Shown in pieces: positions 9,667 to 18,700 of a DNA stretch of 64,000 bases. The DNA lies in the NCBI RefSeq assembly GCF_000970345.1, contig NZ_LAQU01000018.1:38269-102268 (forward strand), written 5' to 3'. The first letter of the stretch is position 1, and the number at the start of each line of letters is the position of its first letter. Under the pieces are notes generated by a model. That model saw only the letters and a list, made by a program, of their open reading frames with translations. It did not search any database and was not told the DNA's origin. This DNA comes from Robbsia andropogonis (GTDB taxonomy: Bacteria; Pseudomonadota; Gammaproteobacteria; Burkholderiales; Burkholderiaceae). Position numbers and translations under genes: made by a program.

Positions 9667-9880
9667 ACGCGTGGCCCCTACGATGTGCATGGACGCCGGT
9701 CGCGCCGCGCGTTGTTGGTTAGCACGAACATAGGGTGGGGGCACCGCTTTCTTTTACGTGCCTCCCTGCCAGCAGCGTCAGGCATACGCCGTTGGGCCGA
9801 CTCGTTATCTTGCTGCATTTTCCGTACGCTGCATAAAGCGCTGGTCGACATAACCAACGCGTTACCGGCGGGAAGATGTG

Positions 9881-10474
9881 ATGCTCGATACACCCTATTT
9901 GCGCAAACGCCAACGTCACACGGTTCTTTTGACGGTTTTCGGCTTTTCTTTGATCGAATTGATGATCGTGCTGGCGATCATCGCCGTTACGGCGGCGTAT
10001 GCAGTGCCAGCGTATCAGGACTATGTCGCACGTGGTCGCGTTGGGGAAGGATTGTCGCTGGCCGCACCTATTCGCCTGGCGGTCGCCGAAAATGCCGCGT
10101 TTGGATTGCCATTCGACAGTGGGCATCAAAAGACTGCTGCCAGTGCAAATGTGGCAAGTATCGATGTCGCGCCGACGAGCGGCGAAATCACGATACGTTA
10201 TACCGCACGCGTCGCGAGCGAGGATGCAAACGCGCTGGTGCTGATGCCTTCGGTCAATAGCATTACTGGTGCACGCGTCGCGTTGCGCGCGGGTGTACCG
10301 GCCGATGGCACCTTGGTCTGGGAGTGTTTCGCCGCCGGAAAAACGGCGGGGCGCCACGGCGCGGCGAGTACGGACGCCGATATGTCTGGCGAGGCAGGCA
10401 ACGCCCCGGCGGGGCCCGCTCCCCTTGTGCCGGCGACGTTACCCGCGCGCCTGGCGATGGCGGCCTGCCGGTAA
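9881..10474 (+). CDS. Type IV pilin (PilA-like)
   Basis: Major-pilin-like protein of about 197 residues. The prepilin signature is G-FSLIELMIVLAIIAVTAAYAVPAYQDYVARGR, with cleavage after Gly21 and the invariant Glu at mature position +5. The leader of about 21 residues is much longer than the usual 6-10 of type IVa pilins, and includes a basic stretch (LRKRQR). A GTG one codon upstream (9878) is an alternative start. The C-terminal part has only two Cys (WECF ... MAACR), consistent with the D-loop disulfide bridge. The last 50 residues are Ala/Pro/Gly-rich. The locus after terC is a known pilin position in Burkholderia, as I recall. Role: pilus fibre, adhesion and twitching. Confidence 0.9.
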   Translation: MLDTPYLRKRQRHTVLLTVFGFSLIELMIVLAIIAVTAAYAVPAYQDYVARGRVGEGLSLAAPIRLAVAENAAFGLPFDSGHQKTAASANVASIDVAPTSGEITIRYTARVASEDANALVLMPSVNSITGARVALRAGVPADGTLVWECFAAGKTAGRHGAASTDADMSGEAGNAPAGPAPLVPATLPARLAMAACR

Positions 10475-10484
10475 GGCAGCGGCG

Positions 10485-10500
10485 GCACGCCGGGGCGTGC
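10485..10500. terminator. short GC hairpin between convergent genes
   Basis: GCACGC-CGGG-GCGTGC forms a 6-bp stem in the 43-bp gap between the pilin stop and the stop of the minus-strand gene ending at 10518. No T-run follows on either strand, so its termination role is uncertain. Confidence 0.35.
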
Positions 10501-10517
10501 GAGAAGTGCGGCGTGGC

Positions 10518-13500
10518 TTATATCGCGCCGCGTGGATCACCTGGTGTGGCGTCCGCCCGGTAGGCGTTCAATTGCCGTGCCGTACTGGTCTCGCTGATAT
10601 CGGTCACTTCCGCCATGTAGGAGAGATCGAAGATGGTCTGGTTCGAATTCGACTCGATCGTATAAAGAAACCGTGGACCTAGCGATCCTGGATCGTGGAT
10701 CACCGCCTGGATTCCAGCGTTGGCTGATGCCACCCGTTGTTGCCGGGAAACCGCATTGCCTGGCGCATGTTCGGCCATTGTTCGCATGGCCAGCAGGAGA
10801 TCCAGGCGCTGGCGCGCCGGTGACTGCATGATGACGCGTTCCGCCATCAAGACCTTGCCAGTCTCGGCATTGTCCGCCATGCGGGCCAGCGCGCGGTCAA
10901 GGTCGTTACTTGCCTGCGATCCGTGCGAATCGGTCCAGTTCATCCAGGCATCACGGCGACTCGCCATGCTGCTCATGAAGTCGGACGGTTTGGCGAATTC
11001 CGTGTCGACGATCGTCGTTGGTGCGATCTTGCCGTTTTCCTGGGCAAATCGCACGGTGCTGCTCGTGGATCGCGGGACGATGACCGCCTGGGTGCTACCG
11101 AAGTTAAGCGCCGGAAAAATGAACGAGCCTACCGCGGGAATCGAGGACCCGGCTCCGGCGCTGGTCGTCACGCTGACATTGGCGCTTCGGTTTACTGTCT
11201 GCGTCGACAGCACACCGGCATGGTCTTTCGTTCGACGATCGACATATGACTGCACCGTCGTCGTCGCGTTCATCGCCAAGCCGCCGCGAGCGGCGCTCCG
11301 CGCTTTCTCGGCCTTGCCACGTAAAGCCGCGCTGGGCGTAATCGCATGGCCTATCGTGGTGGTACGCGTCGACATGGGGCCGAACGACAAATAGGGATCC
11401 GCGTGGTGGGCGTTGGCCAGTCGTTGCAGAAGGGCCGTACTATCGGTGGGGCGGGATACCGTGCCTTGATCCGCGCTGACGCCGTACATGGCGTCGAAGG
11501 CGCTTAACAGCGTGCGCGACCATAACGTAGGGTCCGTACCGTGTAGCCGGGTCCGCAGCGCCGCACCCTTGCCGGTTGTGTGGTCACCGATTGCCGGGAC
11601 CAGTGACAGTCCGAGCGTCGGACTGAAGTTGCCTAGCCGCCAGGTCGCGATTGATCCTATTCCCAAGGTTCCCCCCATGCCCCGGGCCGATGTGACTTCG
11701 AACGCGCCAGCCAGCGCATTCGATCCGCTATTGACCGCCGCACTGCGCGTATGCACGGCCCGGACGATGGGTCCCAGTGCGACCACCGGTGGACCTTTCG
11801 GCAACCCTTTCGTCGTATAGGGATTGAAGTTGATGCCGCGTTGTTTGGTATCGGTAAAGCGAATCGGATAGGTCATGCGCGCCCCCGCGATCTTGTTGCG
11901 CAGCATCAGGATGCGATCGTCCCCGGTGTGCATCGTCATGTCGCCATCGCCACGGTTGACCATCCGATTCATGGTGCCGATTTCTTGCTGCATTGCGTCT
12001 ACCATTCCCGCATCGTTCGCCCAGCGACGGAATGTGCCGGCAGACATCGTGCTGTCGTCCTTGTGGGTGGCAAACGCGGGATGTGTCTTGAGCGTTTCGA
12101 CAGGCATTCCTAGCGCATCAGCCGCACGCTCGGCAATTCGATCCATCGCACCGTGGCGTAGCGGCAAGGCGTCGGTCAGCGGTCGCATCGGCATGACGTC
12201 GCGCCAGCCGTGCTGGCCGATCTGCTCATCCCATTCGGCCAGCGTGGCAGCCCGGAGTACCGTCCTTACCGTGTTGGGCGATGGGTTCGAACTGACAGGG
12301 GTGTTTTCCACGTCCAGGCGATATTTGTCGATCAACATCCCGATACCGGCATGGATATGCGCGAAATCCTCTTCTGGCTCGCGCAGCATTTGGCCCGCGG
12401 TACCGCGATTCAGCGCATGAAGCGGATTCTTGTGTCGTCCGAGCACGAAATCCAGCACGGACTTGAACGACGACTGCATGGGCGCGGCGGCGCGATCGGC
12501 ATATTCGAGCACTTTGAAAAGGCGTTCGCCCACTTCGTGCAATTGACTTTCGTCAAAGACGTGATTACGCGCGGCCAGGAACGGTAGCTGAAGGTCTGGA
12601 TGCCGCGCGAGATTGAACGAAGGATCGTGTTTTATCTGGTAGGCGGCGAGCAGACCTTTCGTGGCAATGGGATCACGGGCGAGCCGACTGTTCAGCAAGG
12701 CATCACAGAGGCGTCTGCTTTCGCTGTTTTCAAGCAGGCTGGCCCGGTCGTCGTGACGTTGCGGCGCGAGAAAATGTTCTGGAATATCCCCGGGTAATTG
12801 GCTTGCATGAAACGACTGATGGAGCGTGTTACAAACCAACGCCATTTCGTGCAGTGAGGCCGGCCGTTGCACGTCTGCAGGCCATTTTTCCAGCAACCGA
12901 TGTGCCGCTTCATAAGCCGCGGTTTCCGCCTGGACCTGGAGTTCTTCGTGTGCCGGTGAAGTGGGTGGCACCGATGCGTCCGTCACGGTGTGTTTGCCTT
13001 TGATTTGGGATGCTGCAGGCGTGCAGAGGCGGCCCTCGTGCAAGACGTCCAGACCCAGACCGGACGCGGCCAGCAAGCGCTCCGTCGTAAAAAGGTCGTC
13101 CTTGGTCCGCGGCTCCAACCGGGGCCGTCGCGGATCCTGCACGGCGGCGCTGCTTGCGGCTGAATGACCGCGTGAGTGCCCGTCGTCGCCACGATCAAAA
13201 GCGTTCAGGACGCGCAATGCCCGTTCCGCGTCGCCTTGACAGGCCACCGAGAGCGATGCGCCCAGCAAGGCGCGCATCGGCAGCAGGCGTTCCGCGGCCG
13301 GGATCGCGTCTCCCGCGGCGCTTGACCCGGCCACCGCCGCAGCCTGGCCGTGTCGAGGCATTGGCGGGAACAGGGCGTCAATAAGTTGCCGATTGGGCGA
13401 CGTCGTTTGCGATGCATCGACGTTGCCGAACCACCCGGACAGTTCAATTCGCACGGACTCACGGTCTGACAAATAGTGCTGCCCGCGCGCGATTTCGGCA

Positions 13501-13931
13501 TCCGAGACAAAGTGACTTTTGACGTCGAACGGCTTCGCCATCGCAGCGTCCCGATGGAAGCTTGAAAGCGTATCGATGACTGCGTTGGCTTTTAGCGGGG
13601 GTGTGGCCACCGCGTCGGAGGTTGGTCCGTGCGCCGTGGTGACGTTATTGTCGAGTGCACCCGCCACCACGCCAAGCGTTCGACGGTCTGCGCGCGGCTG
13701 TAATTGCTGCAAGAGCACGTTCGCCTTTTTACGAGGTACGGATCCGGGTAGCGGTGGGATCGATACGCTTGACGTTGTATTGCCGTTACCCCTTTCGTTC
13801 TGGGTTCCCGAGGCGCCGCGTGCGTGAGGGTTATTGCTGTGCGTCCGCGAGTGCGATGGAACGGCGTCATCCGTATGATTCGACGTATATGTGGTCATCG
13901 CAACATCGGTCGCGTCAACTTTTGGTGGCAT
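10518..13931 (-). CDS. Candidate type III secreted effector, family not recognised
   Basis: Large soluble protein of about 1137 residues with no signal peptide and no convincing membrane segment. The start at 13931 (MPPKVDATDVAMTTYT) is chosen because GGAG precedes it by about 8 bases; a GTG at 13997 would add 22 residues and lacks a ribosome site. The first 70 residues are rich in Ser, Thr, Asn, His and Asp and poor in hydrophobics, as in type III secretion signals. The body alternates helical segments with a Gly/Ser/Thr-rich part around residues 730-960. I see no catalytic motif I can name. A PIP/hrpII box and a plausible -10 precede it, which is the main reason for calling it an effector. 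Large Ralstonia effectors such as the AWR (RipA) group are similar in size, but I do not claim homology. It is convergent with the pilin gene. Confidence 0.6.
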   Translation of the reverse strand: MPPKVDATDVAMTTYTSNHTDDAVPSHSRTHSNNPHARGASGTQNERGNGNTTSSVSIPPLPGSVPRKKANVLLQQLQPRADRRTLGVVAGALDNNVTTAHGPTSDAVATPPLKANAVIDTLSSFHRDAAMAKPFDVKSHFVSDAEIARGQHYLSDRESVRIELSGWFGNVDASQTTSPNRQLIDALFPPMPRHGQAAAVAGSSAAGDAIPAAERLLPMRALLGASLSVACQGDAERALRVLNAFDRGDDGHSRGHSAASSAAVQDPRRPRLEPRTKDDLFTTERLLAASGLGLDVLHEGRLCTPAASQIKGKHTVTDASVPPTSPAHEELQVQAETAAYEAAHRLLEKWPADVQRPASLHEMALVCNTLHQSFHASQLPGDIPEHFLAPQRHDDRASLLENSESRRLCDALLNSRLARDPIATKGLLAAYQIKHDPSFNLARHPDLQLPFLAARNHVFDESQLHEVGERLFKVLEYADRAAAPMQSSFKSVLDFVLGRHKNPLHALNRGTAGQMLREPEEDFAHIHAGIGMLIDKYRLDVENTPVSSNPSPNTVRTVLRAATLAEWDEQIGQHGWRDVMPMRPLTDALPLRHGAMDRIAERAADALGMPVETLKTHPAFATHKDDSTMSAGTFRRWANDAGMVDAMQQEIGTMNRMVNRGDGDMTMHTGDDRILMLRNKIAGARMTYPIRFTDTKQRGINFNPYTTKGLPKGPPVVALGPIVRAVHTRSAAVNSGSNALAGAFEVTSARGMGGTLGIGSIATWRLGNFSPTLGLSLVPAIGDHTTGKGAALRTRLHGTDPTLWSRTLLSAFDAMYGVSADQGTVSRPTDSTALLQRLANAHHADPYLSFGPMSTRTTTIGHAITPSAALRGKAEKARSAARGGLAMNATTTVQSYVDRRTKDHAGVLSTQTVNRSANVSVTTSAGAGSSIPAVGSFIFPALNFGSTQAVIVPRSTSSTVRFAQENGKIAPTTIVDTEFAKPSDFMSSMASRRDAWMNWTDSHGSQASNDLDRALARMADNAETGKVLMAERVIMQSPARQRLDLLLAMRTMAEHAPGNAVSRQQRVASANAGIQAVIHDPGSLGPRFLYTIESNSNQTIFDLSYMAEVTDISETSTARQLNAYRADATPGDPRGAI

Positions 13932-14014
13932 CGTGGTTCTCCAATCGGCGGCGGACCCATCCCGCCTTTGAGCGCCGATTGTCACTGGCCAGATCACGAT
14001 GCGCGCCGGTGATA

Positions 14015-14038
14015 CGAAGCACGGTGCGAAGGCGCGAA
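14015..14038 (-). promoter_or_regulatory. PIP / hrpII box (HrpB/HrpX-type promoter element)
   Basis: Reading the minus strand, TTCGC-N15-TTCGT occurs exactly (TTCG-N16-TTCG, 14038 to 14015), matching the plant-inducible-promoter consensus TTCGB-N15-TTCGB. A -10-like GACAAT begins 32 bases after the second TTCG (31-bp gap), within the 30-32 bp window reported for functional elements. The start codon at 13931 lies about 85 bp downstream. It overlaps no gene; the LysR gene ends at 14053. Confidence 0.75.
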
Positions 14039-14052
14039 GCGCCCCATTACTG

Positions 14053-14985
14053 CTACAGCATTTCGATAAAGTCCTTGCGCCAATTTCGCGTGTAGCTGGA
14101 GCAGGCGAGCCGCGCTGCGTGCGCCGCGGCGGATACGGTGGGCGACGCTTCCACGGACCGGCACAACGAGACGACGATAGGCGGCAGCGTTGGCTTTAGC
14201 GGTAATTCGACAAACTCGCCGCTTTCCAGTTCCTCGGCCACGAACAGCCGAGGAATACCGGCGACGCCATAGCCATCACGTAACATTTGCACAATCGCAG
14301 CCACCGACGGTGAACAGGTCACACGGAGTTGATCGAGCGGAAAATGGTGTTCACGGGCGAGCGCCTGCACGATGCTGTCGAGCGCCACTTGTGGCGCAGT
14401 GCCGCGACCGAATGTCAAGATCGGCCGCTTTAATACGCGGCTCGCCAGGTCCTTCGCACGGGGCGATATCACGCCGCGCCTTGCAATCCAGCGCACCGGG
14501 TAGCTGGCCAGTGCGGTGGATACGATCCGGGTGCTGTCGATGCCTTCCACACGCAGCAGCAAGTCGAGCTCACCCGCAAGCAGACGACGCTGCAATACCG
14601 CGCTCGCATCCACGGTGAGGTCGATATCGATATCGGGGTGATGATTATTCAGGTATGCGATGTAATTGGAAAGCCAACTGTGCACGACGGTTTCAATCAC
14701 GCCCAGCCGCAACCGACCACCGACGACGACTTCCTGGCCTGCCGCCATCCGTAGGGCGCGCGCTGCATCCACGACCGCACGGGCCGGCCCCAGCAGTGCC
14801 TGCCCGGCCGCCGTCAAGCGGAATACCGCCTGATCCCGATCAACCAGCACCGTTTTTAATTCGTTTTCCAGTGACTTGATCCGCAGCGACACCGCGGCGG
14901 GGGTGGCGTGCAATACCCGAGCCGTTGCGCGGAAGCTTCCGAGTTCCGACAACGTAACAAAAGTTTCCAGAAAACGCGTGTTCAT
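14053..14985 (-). CDS. LysR-family transcriptional regulator
   Basis: Regulator of 310 residues from the ATG at 14985 (MNTRFLETFVTLSELGSF). The frame is open to 15063, but the longer start would add a non-family N-terminus. The winged HTH is at residues 1-60 (GSFRATARVLHATPAAVSLRIKSLENEL), with the LysR substrate-binding domain from about residue 90 (GRLRLGVIETVVHSWL ...). It is divergent from the hydro-lyase gene at 15309, and a T-N11-A dyad sits between them. The usual reading is autorepression and ligand-dependent activation of the divergent operon (hydro-lyase, MFS, DUF969, DUF979). The ligand is unknown; an amino-acid derivative such as D-glutamate or 5-oxoproline would fit. Confidence 0.93.
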   Translation of the reverse strand: MNTRFLETFVTLSELGSFRATARVLHATPAAVSLRIKSLENELKTVLVDRDQAVFRLTAAGQALLGPARAVVDAARALRMAAGQEVVVGGRLRLGVIETVVHSWLSNYIAYLNNHHPDIDIDLTVDASAVLQRRLLAGELDLLLRVEGIDSTRIVSTALASYPVRWIARRGVISPRAKDLASRVLKRPILTFGRGTAPQVALDSIVQALAREHHFPLDQLRVTCSPSVAAIVQMLRDGYGVAGIPRLFVAEELESGEFVELPLKPTLPPIVVSLCRSVEASPTVSAAAHAARLACSSYTRNWRKDFIEML

Positions 14986-15105
14986 GGCATTGATCCGGGC
15001 ATCGCTTGGGGGATATTTTTCATTATCGTCAAATACGAGAAAGAAGTCTGACGACATAGGCATATAGCTGAAAAACCGCTACACAGCGAATTTTTTGATA
15101 TTCCT

Positions 15106-15122
15106 GTTAAGAAAAACTTAAC
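15106..15122. promoter_or_regulatory. LysR-type operator (T-N11-A dyad)
   Basis: GTTAAG-AAAAA-CTTAAC is a perfect 6-bp-arm inverted repeat that contains the LysR consensus T-N11-A. It lies in the 323-bp divergent region, 121 bp from the LysR start and about 190 bp from the hydro-lyase start. Binding by the neighbouring LysR protein is inferred from position. Confidence 0.65.
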
Positions 15123-15308
15123 GGTACCGAGTGAAATAACTTGCTGGTCAACGCATTTTGACATTCTTACGCTGAAAGGAAATGCCGGGGATAAGTCGAT
15201 CGATCCATGACGTTGTAACGGCCTTGGAAGCAGGGTAGTCGCATCGTCGTCAGCACCCAGTATCGACTTGCCCCGAACATCGCGAGTGCATCTTAAAAAT
15301 ATATTGCC

Positions 15309-16145
15309 ATGTCACATGACCTTGATAAAGCGAGCACCGCTTCCACCGACAGGCGCTTGCGCGCGACCGCCATGTCGCCTCATGCGTTTCGTCAGCAAGT
15401 GCGGGACAAGCGGTTCCTTGCCCCTACCGCAGGCTATTGCGGGCCTTATGCACAAGCCAATCTCGCGATCATTCCAAGCGCTTTCGCCAGCGATTTCCTG
15501 CGGTTCTGCGTTCGCAATCCGAAACCCTGCCCGCTGCTGGGCGTTGGGGAACCCGGTCAGTGGGCTATTCCTGGGCTTGGCGAGGGCATCGACATTCGCC
15601 GCGATGTGCCGGGATTCAATGTGTATCGCGACGGTTTGCTGGTCGAGCAGCCGGATGATCTTACCGAGATATGGCGTGATGACCTCGTGGTGTTTGCATT
15701 GGGATGCTCGTTCTCGTTCGAGCAGATGCTGAGTGACGCCGGTATCGGCCTACGGCATGTAGACGAGGGCGTCAACGTGCCGATGTATCGCACCGCCATT
15801 CACAATCATCGAAGTGGACCGTTTGGGGGGCGCTTAGTCGTGTCGATGCGCCCAATGAGCGGCGCGGATGCCGTGCGCGCCGTGCAGATCACAAGTCGTT
15901 TCCCCGCGATTCACGGCGCGCCAGTTCATCTGGGCTGTCCCGAGGCGTTGGGTATCGCCAACCTCGATCAGCCTGACTATGGCGATGCCGTGACCATCCA
16001 CCCTCATGAGGTCCCGGTGTTCTGGGCCTGCGGCGTAACGCCCCAATCCGCGATCGAGAGTGCCCGCCTGCCGTTTGCCATCGCACATCGTCCGGGGCAC
16101 ATGTTGATCACCGATATCCCCAATGCATCGTTGGCGGCGTGTTGA
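15309..16145 (+). CDS. DUF1445 / UPF0317 putative hydro-lyase (D-glutamate cyclase-like)
   Basis: Cytosolic enzyme of the DUF1445 family (YcsI-like), annotated as putative hydro-lyase and related to the N-terminal domain of D-glutamate cyclase. Family signatures are clear: [52 protein letters not shown] and FWACGVTPQ. The start is uncertain. ATG 15309 gives 278 residues; ATG 15372 ([12 protein letters not shown]) gives 257, closer to the family's usual length; neither has a clear ribosome site. It is followed by a permease and the DUF969/DUF979 pair, a set often found with 5-oxoprolinase (PxpABC) genes, so a role in D-glutamate or 5-oxoproline metabolism is the best inference. No PxpABC genes lie in this window. 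Confidence 0.88.
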   Translation: MSHDLDKASTASTDRRLRATAMSPHAFRQQVRDKRFLAPTAGYCGPYAQANLAIIPSAFASDFLRFCVRNPKPCPLLGVGEPGQWAIPGLGEGIDIRRDVPGFNVYRDGLLVEQPDDLTEIWRDDLVVFALGCSFSFEQMLSDAGIGLRHVDEGVNVPMYRTAIHNHRSGPFGGRLVVSMRPMSGADAVRAVQITSRFPAIHGAPVHLGCPEALGIANLDQPDYGDAVTIHPHEVPVFWACGVTPQSAIESARLPFAIAHRPGHMLITDIPNASLAAC

Positions 16146-16212
16146 CGCCGTTGTCCGACCCCGTGACGTCTGGCCCCGTTAATCACGATTTAATTTGGAC
16201 GGAGATCCTCAC

Positions 16213-17613
16213 ATGAAGACCCCGCAAGATCACGCTGCATCGCTGACGCCGTACGCGGCAACCGCTGTATCGCACCGACCATCGGATACGGCGCAGGGTT
16301 TTGGTAATCTCGGCTCCGCGGCGGCCGCGGCATCCTCTGCCTCCGCGCACGACAACAACGATCCCGGGGCTGGCGGTTTGTTCGGCTGGTACAAGGAAAC
16401 CAGCCCCAGCGAACGTCGCGCGTTCTGGAGCTGCAAGGTGGGCTATGCGCTCGACGCGATGGATACGCAATTCCTGAGCTTCGTGATTCCAACCTTGATC
16501 GCGACGTTTGGCCTGACGCAGGCCGGGGCCGGGCTGATCGGCACGGTGACGTTGCTGACCTCCGCCCTAGGTGGATGGATCGCCGGTGTCCTGTCTGATC
16601 GCGTTGGCCGCGTGCGGACGTTGCAAATCACGATCCTGGTTTTTGCCGTCTTTACCGTGCTGTGCGCTTTCGCGCAAAACTTCACGCAATTACTGATTTT
16701 CCGGGGGTTGATGGGCCTGGGCTTTGGTGGAGAATGGACGGCGGGCGCGGTGCTGATTGGCGAGGTCATCCGGCCGAAGGATCGCGGTCGTGCCGTTGGA
16801 TTGGTGCAGGCCGGCTGGGCGCTCGGCTGGGCGGTCTCCGCCGGCCTTTACGTGCTGGTGTTTTCGTTATTCGAAGCGCACCTGGCATGGCGCGTATTGT
16901 TCGCCGTGGGCGTGCTGCCGGTGCCTTTTGTGTTCTTCATCCGGCGCTTGGTCGACGAGCCTGAAGTACATCGCCGGCAGCGCGCCACCGTGCAAGCCTC
17001 GCATGACGCACCGAGGTTCTGGGACATTTTCGGCCGTGATATCTGGTGGACCACGCTGCGAACTTCCGTGTTGGCAACGGGCGTGCAGGGTGGCTATTAC
17101 GCGATCACCACCTGGTTACCGACCTATCTGAAAAAAGAGCAGCATTTGAGCGTGGTCGGTACGGGAAGTTATCTGGCAGTCGTCATTGCCGGATCGTACT
17201 GTGGCTATCTCAGCGGCGCTTATATAAGCGACCGCTTCGGTCGGAAGCGGGCCTTTATCGGCTTCGCGGTGATGTCATTGCTGATCGCGCTGATCTACAC
17301 GCGCATGCCGATGAGCAACACTGTTCTGCTGGTGCTCGGTTTTCCGCTCGGCTTTTTCGCATCGGGCATCTTTGCGGGGATGGGCGCATTCATGACCGAG
17401 TTGTATCCCACCCGAATTCGCGGATCAGGCCAAGGTTTTTGCTACAACGTGGGGCGGGCGGTAGGCGCATCGTTTCCTTTTCTGATTGGTTATGTGTCTC
17501 AGAAAATGGCATTGGGTGCCGCCATCGGGATGTTTGCGGCCTGTGCATACGGCATCGTCATATTGGCGGCATTGACCCTGCCGGAAACCCGAGGTCGGGC
17601 GTTGCAAGCATGA
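16213..17613 (+). CDS. MFS transporter (sialate/lactate-type symporter group)
   Basis: Twelve-helix permease of 466 residues. The ATG at 16213 has GGAG 9 bases upstream; a TTG at 16195 is less likely. A polar N-terminus of about 55 residues precedes helix 1 (CKVGYALDAMDTQFLSFVIPTLI), with the DAMD motif seen in SHS-type carboxylate carriers. The MFS loop GVLSDRVGRVRTLQ and the helix-5 stretch GEWTAGAVLIGEVI follow, and ISDRFGRKRAFIGF repeats the loop motif in the second half. It lies 67 bp after the hydro-lyase stop and probably belongs to the same transcript, importing that enzyme's substrate. Substrate inferred only. Confidence 0.9.
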   Translation: MKTPQDHAASLTPYAATAVSHRPSDTAQGFGNLGSAAAAASSASAHDNNDPGAGGLFGWYKETSPSERRAFWSCKVGYALDAMDTQFLSFVIPTLIATFGLTQAGAGLIGTVTLLTSALGGWIAGVLSDRVGRVRTLQITILVFAVFTVLCAFAQNFTQLLIFRGLMGLGFGGEWTAGAVLIGEVIRPKDRGRAVGLVQAGWALGWAVSAGLYVLVFSLFEAHLAWRVLFAVGVLPVPFVFFIRRLVDEPEVHRRQRATVQASHDAPRFWDIFGRDIWWTTLRTSVLATGVQGGYYAITTWLPTYLKKEQHLSVVGTGSYLAVVIAGSYCGYLSGAYISDRFGRKRAFIGFAVMSLLIALIYTRMPMSNTVLLVLGFPLGFFASGIFAGMGAFMTELYPTRIRGSGQGFCYNVGRAVGASFPFLIGYVSQKMALGAAIGMFAACAYGIVILAALTLPETRGRALQA

Positions 17614-17670
17614 CCATGTGACGCGGTGCCTATGCTGAAACCACGCGTGATCGCATGATTACGGGGAGGG

Positions 17671-17696
17671 CGCATGTCGTAGGCATGCGTTGTTTT
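17671..17696 (+). terminator. possible intrinsic terminator after the MFS gene
   Basis: CGCATG and CATGCG pair across a 7-base loop and are followed by TTGTTTT, 58 bp after the MFS stop. It is a weak stem and could attenuate rather than stop transcription into DUF969. The rest of the 17614-17935 gap has no gene. Confidence 0.4.
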
Positions 17697-17935
17697 GCGC
17701 CGCGCGTGGTGAATGGCTTAGGTATATAAAGAAAATTAGTTGCCTTGGCGTGAAAAATGATAAAAATCACGGCTATATGCAACGTTTTGTTGTGTAAAGG
17801 GCGCTGATTGCGCATTCGGGTCTTCCCGGGTATAGGAATTATTTATGCCGCGTATTTAAATTTTTGGCTCGACGCCAGGGGTATGACACTCCGACAATCC
17901 AGCGATCATTCATTAACCGCGCCTGGAGTGCTCCA

Positions 17936-18700
17936 ATGCAATCGGCAGTCAACCTTTATCCGCTGCTCGGCGTCGCGGTAATCGTGGTGGGGTTCCTGCT
18001 GCGATTCAACCCGATGCTCATTGTGATGGTGGCGGCCATCGTCACCGGCTTTACCGCGCATTTCTCGATCAACCAAATCTTGTTCGCGATTGGTTCGGGG
18101 GCGTTGAAAACGCGCGTGATTCCGTTGATCATCCTGCTGCCGCTGGCAGTGATTGGTCTGCTGGAAAGACACGGATTGCGGGAGCGCGCGCAAATCTGGA
18201 TCGCCGGCATTCGTGCCGCTACGCCGGGGCGTTTGTTGATCGTGTATCTATTCGTGCGTCAGGTCACAGCGGCATTGGGCCTGACCGGTCTGGGCGGCCA
18301 TCCGCAGATGGTGCGTCCATTGGTGGCGCCGATGGCCGAAGGCGCGGCGATTACGAAGTTCGGCGGTATTAGCGAGTCGGTGCGGAATCGCCTGAAGGCG
18401 TTTTCCGCCGCTACCGATAACGTGGGTCTGTTCTTCGGTGAGGACATCTTCGTGGCGTTTGGCGCGATTGTGCTGATGGTGACCTTCCTCGAGAAAGCCG
18501 GTATCAGCGTACAGCCGATTCATGTCGCCGTCTGGGGTATTCCAACCGCGATCGCGGCCTTCGTGATCCACGCGTTCCGCCTGTACCGGCTCGATCGCTG
18601 GCTGGCTGAGAACGCCATGAAGGAAGAGGGGGATAAGACGGACGCGAGTACGGTCGCAGATGTGCCGGCAAACGCCGCGGCACGGGGAGGCAAAGCATGA
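17936..18700 (+). CDS. DUF969 membrane protein (putative transporter component)
   Basis: Integral membrane protein of 254 residues from the ATG at 17936, with GGAG 8 bases upstream; the frame extends upstream only through a TTG. The opening NLYPLLGVAVIVVGFLLRFNPMLIVMVAAIVTGF is the hallmark of DUF969. About six hydrophobic helices and a polar C-terminal tail follow. DUF969 and DUF979 occur as an obligatory pair, commonly beside 5-oxoprolinase or pyrrolidone-carboxylate peptidase genes, and are thought to act together as a permease. Its last 4 bases (ATGA) overlap the start of the DUF979 gene, indicating translational coupling. Confidence 0.92.
   Translation: MQSAVNLYPLLGVAVIVVGFLLRFNPMLIVMVAAIVTGFTAHFSINQILFAIGSGALKTRVIPLIILLPLAVIGLLERHGLRERAQIWIAGIRAATPGRLLIVYLFVRQVTAALGLTGLGGHPQMVRPLVAPMAEGAAITKFGGISESVRNRLKAFSAATDNVGLFFGEDIFVAFGAIVLMVTFLEKAGISVQPIHVAVWGIPTAIAAFVIHAFRLYRLDRWLAENAMKEEGDKTDASTVADVPANAAARGGKA

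Noticed and set aside
13932..13997. Upstream GTG start extending the effector candidate by 22 residues
   Set aside because: No ribosome site, and it would overlap the predicted promoter/leader; ATG 13931 has GGAG at proper spacing.
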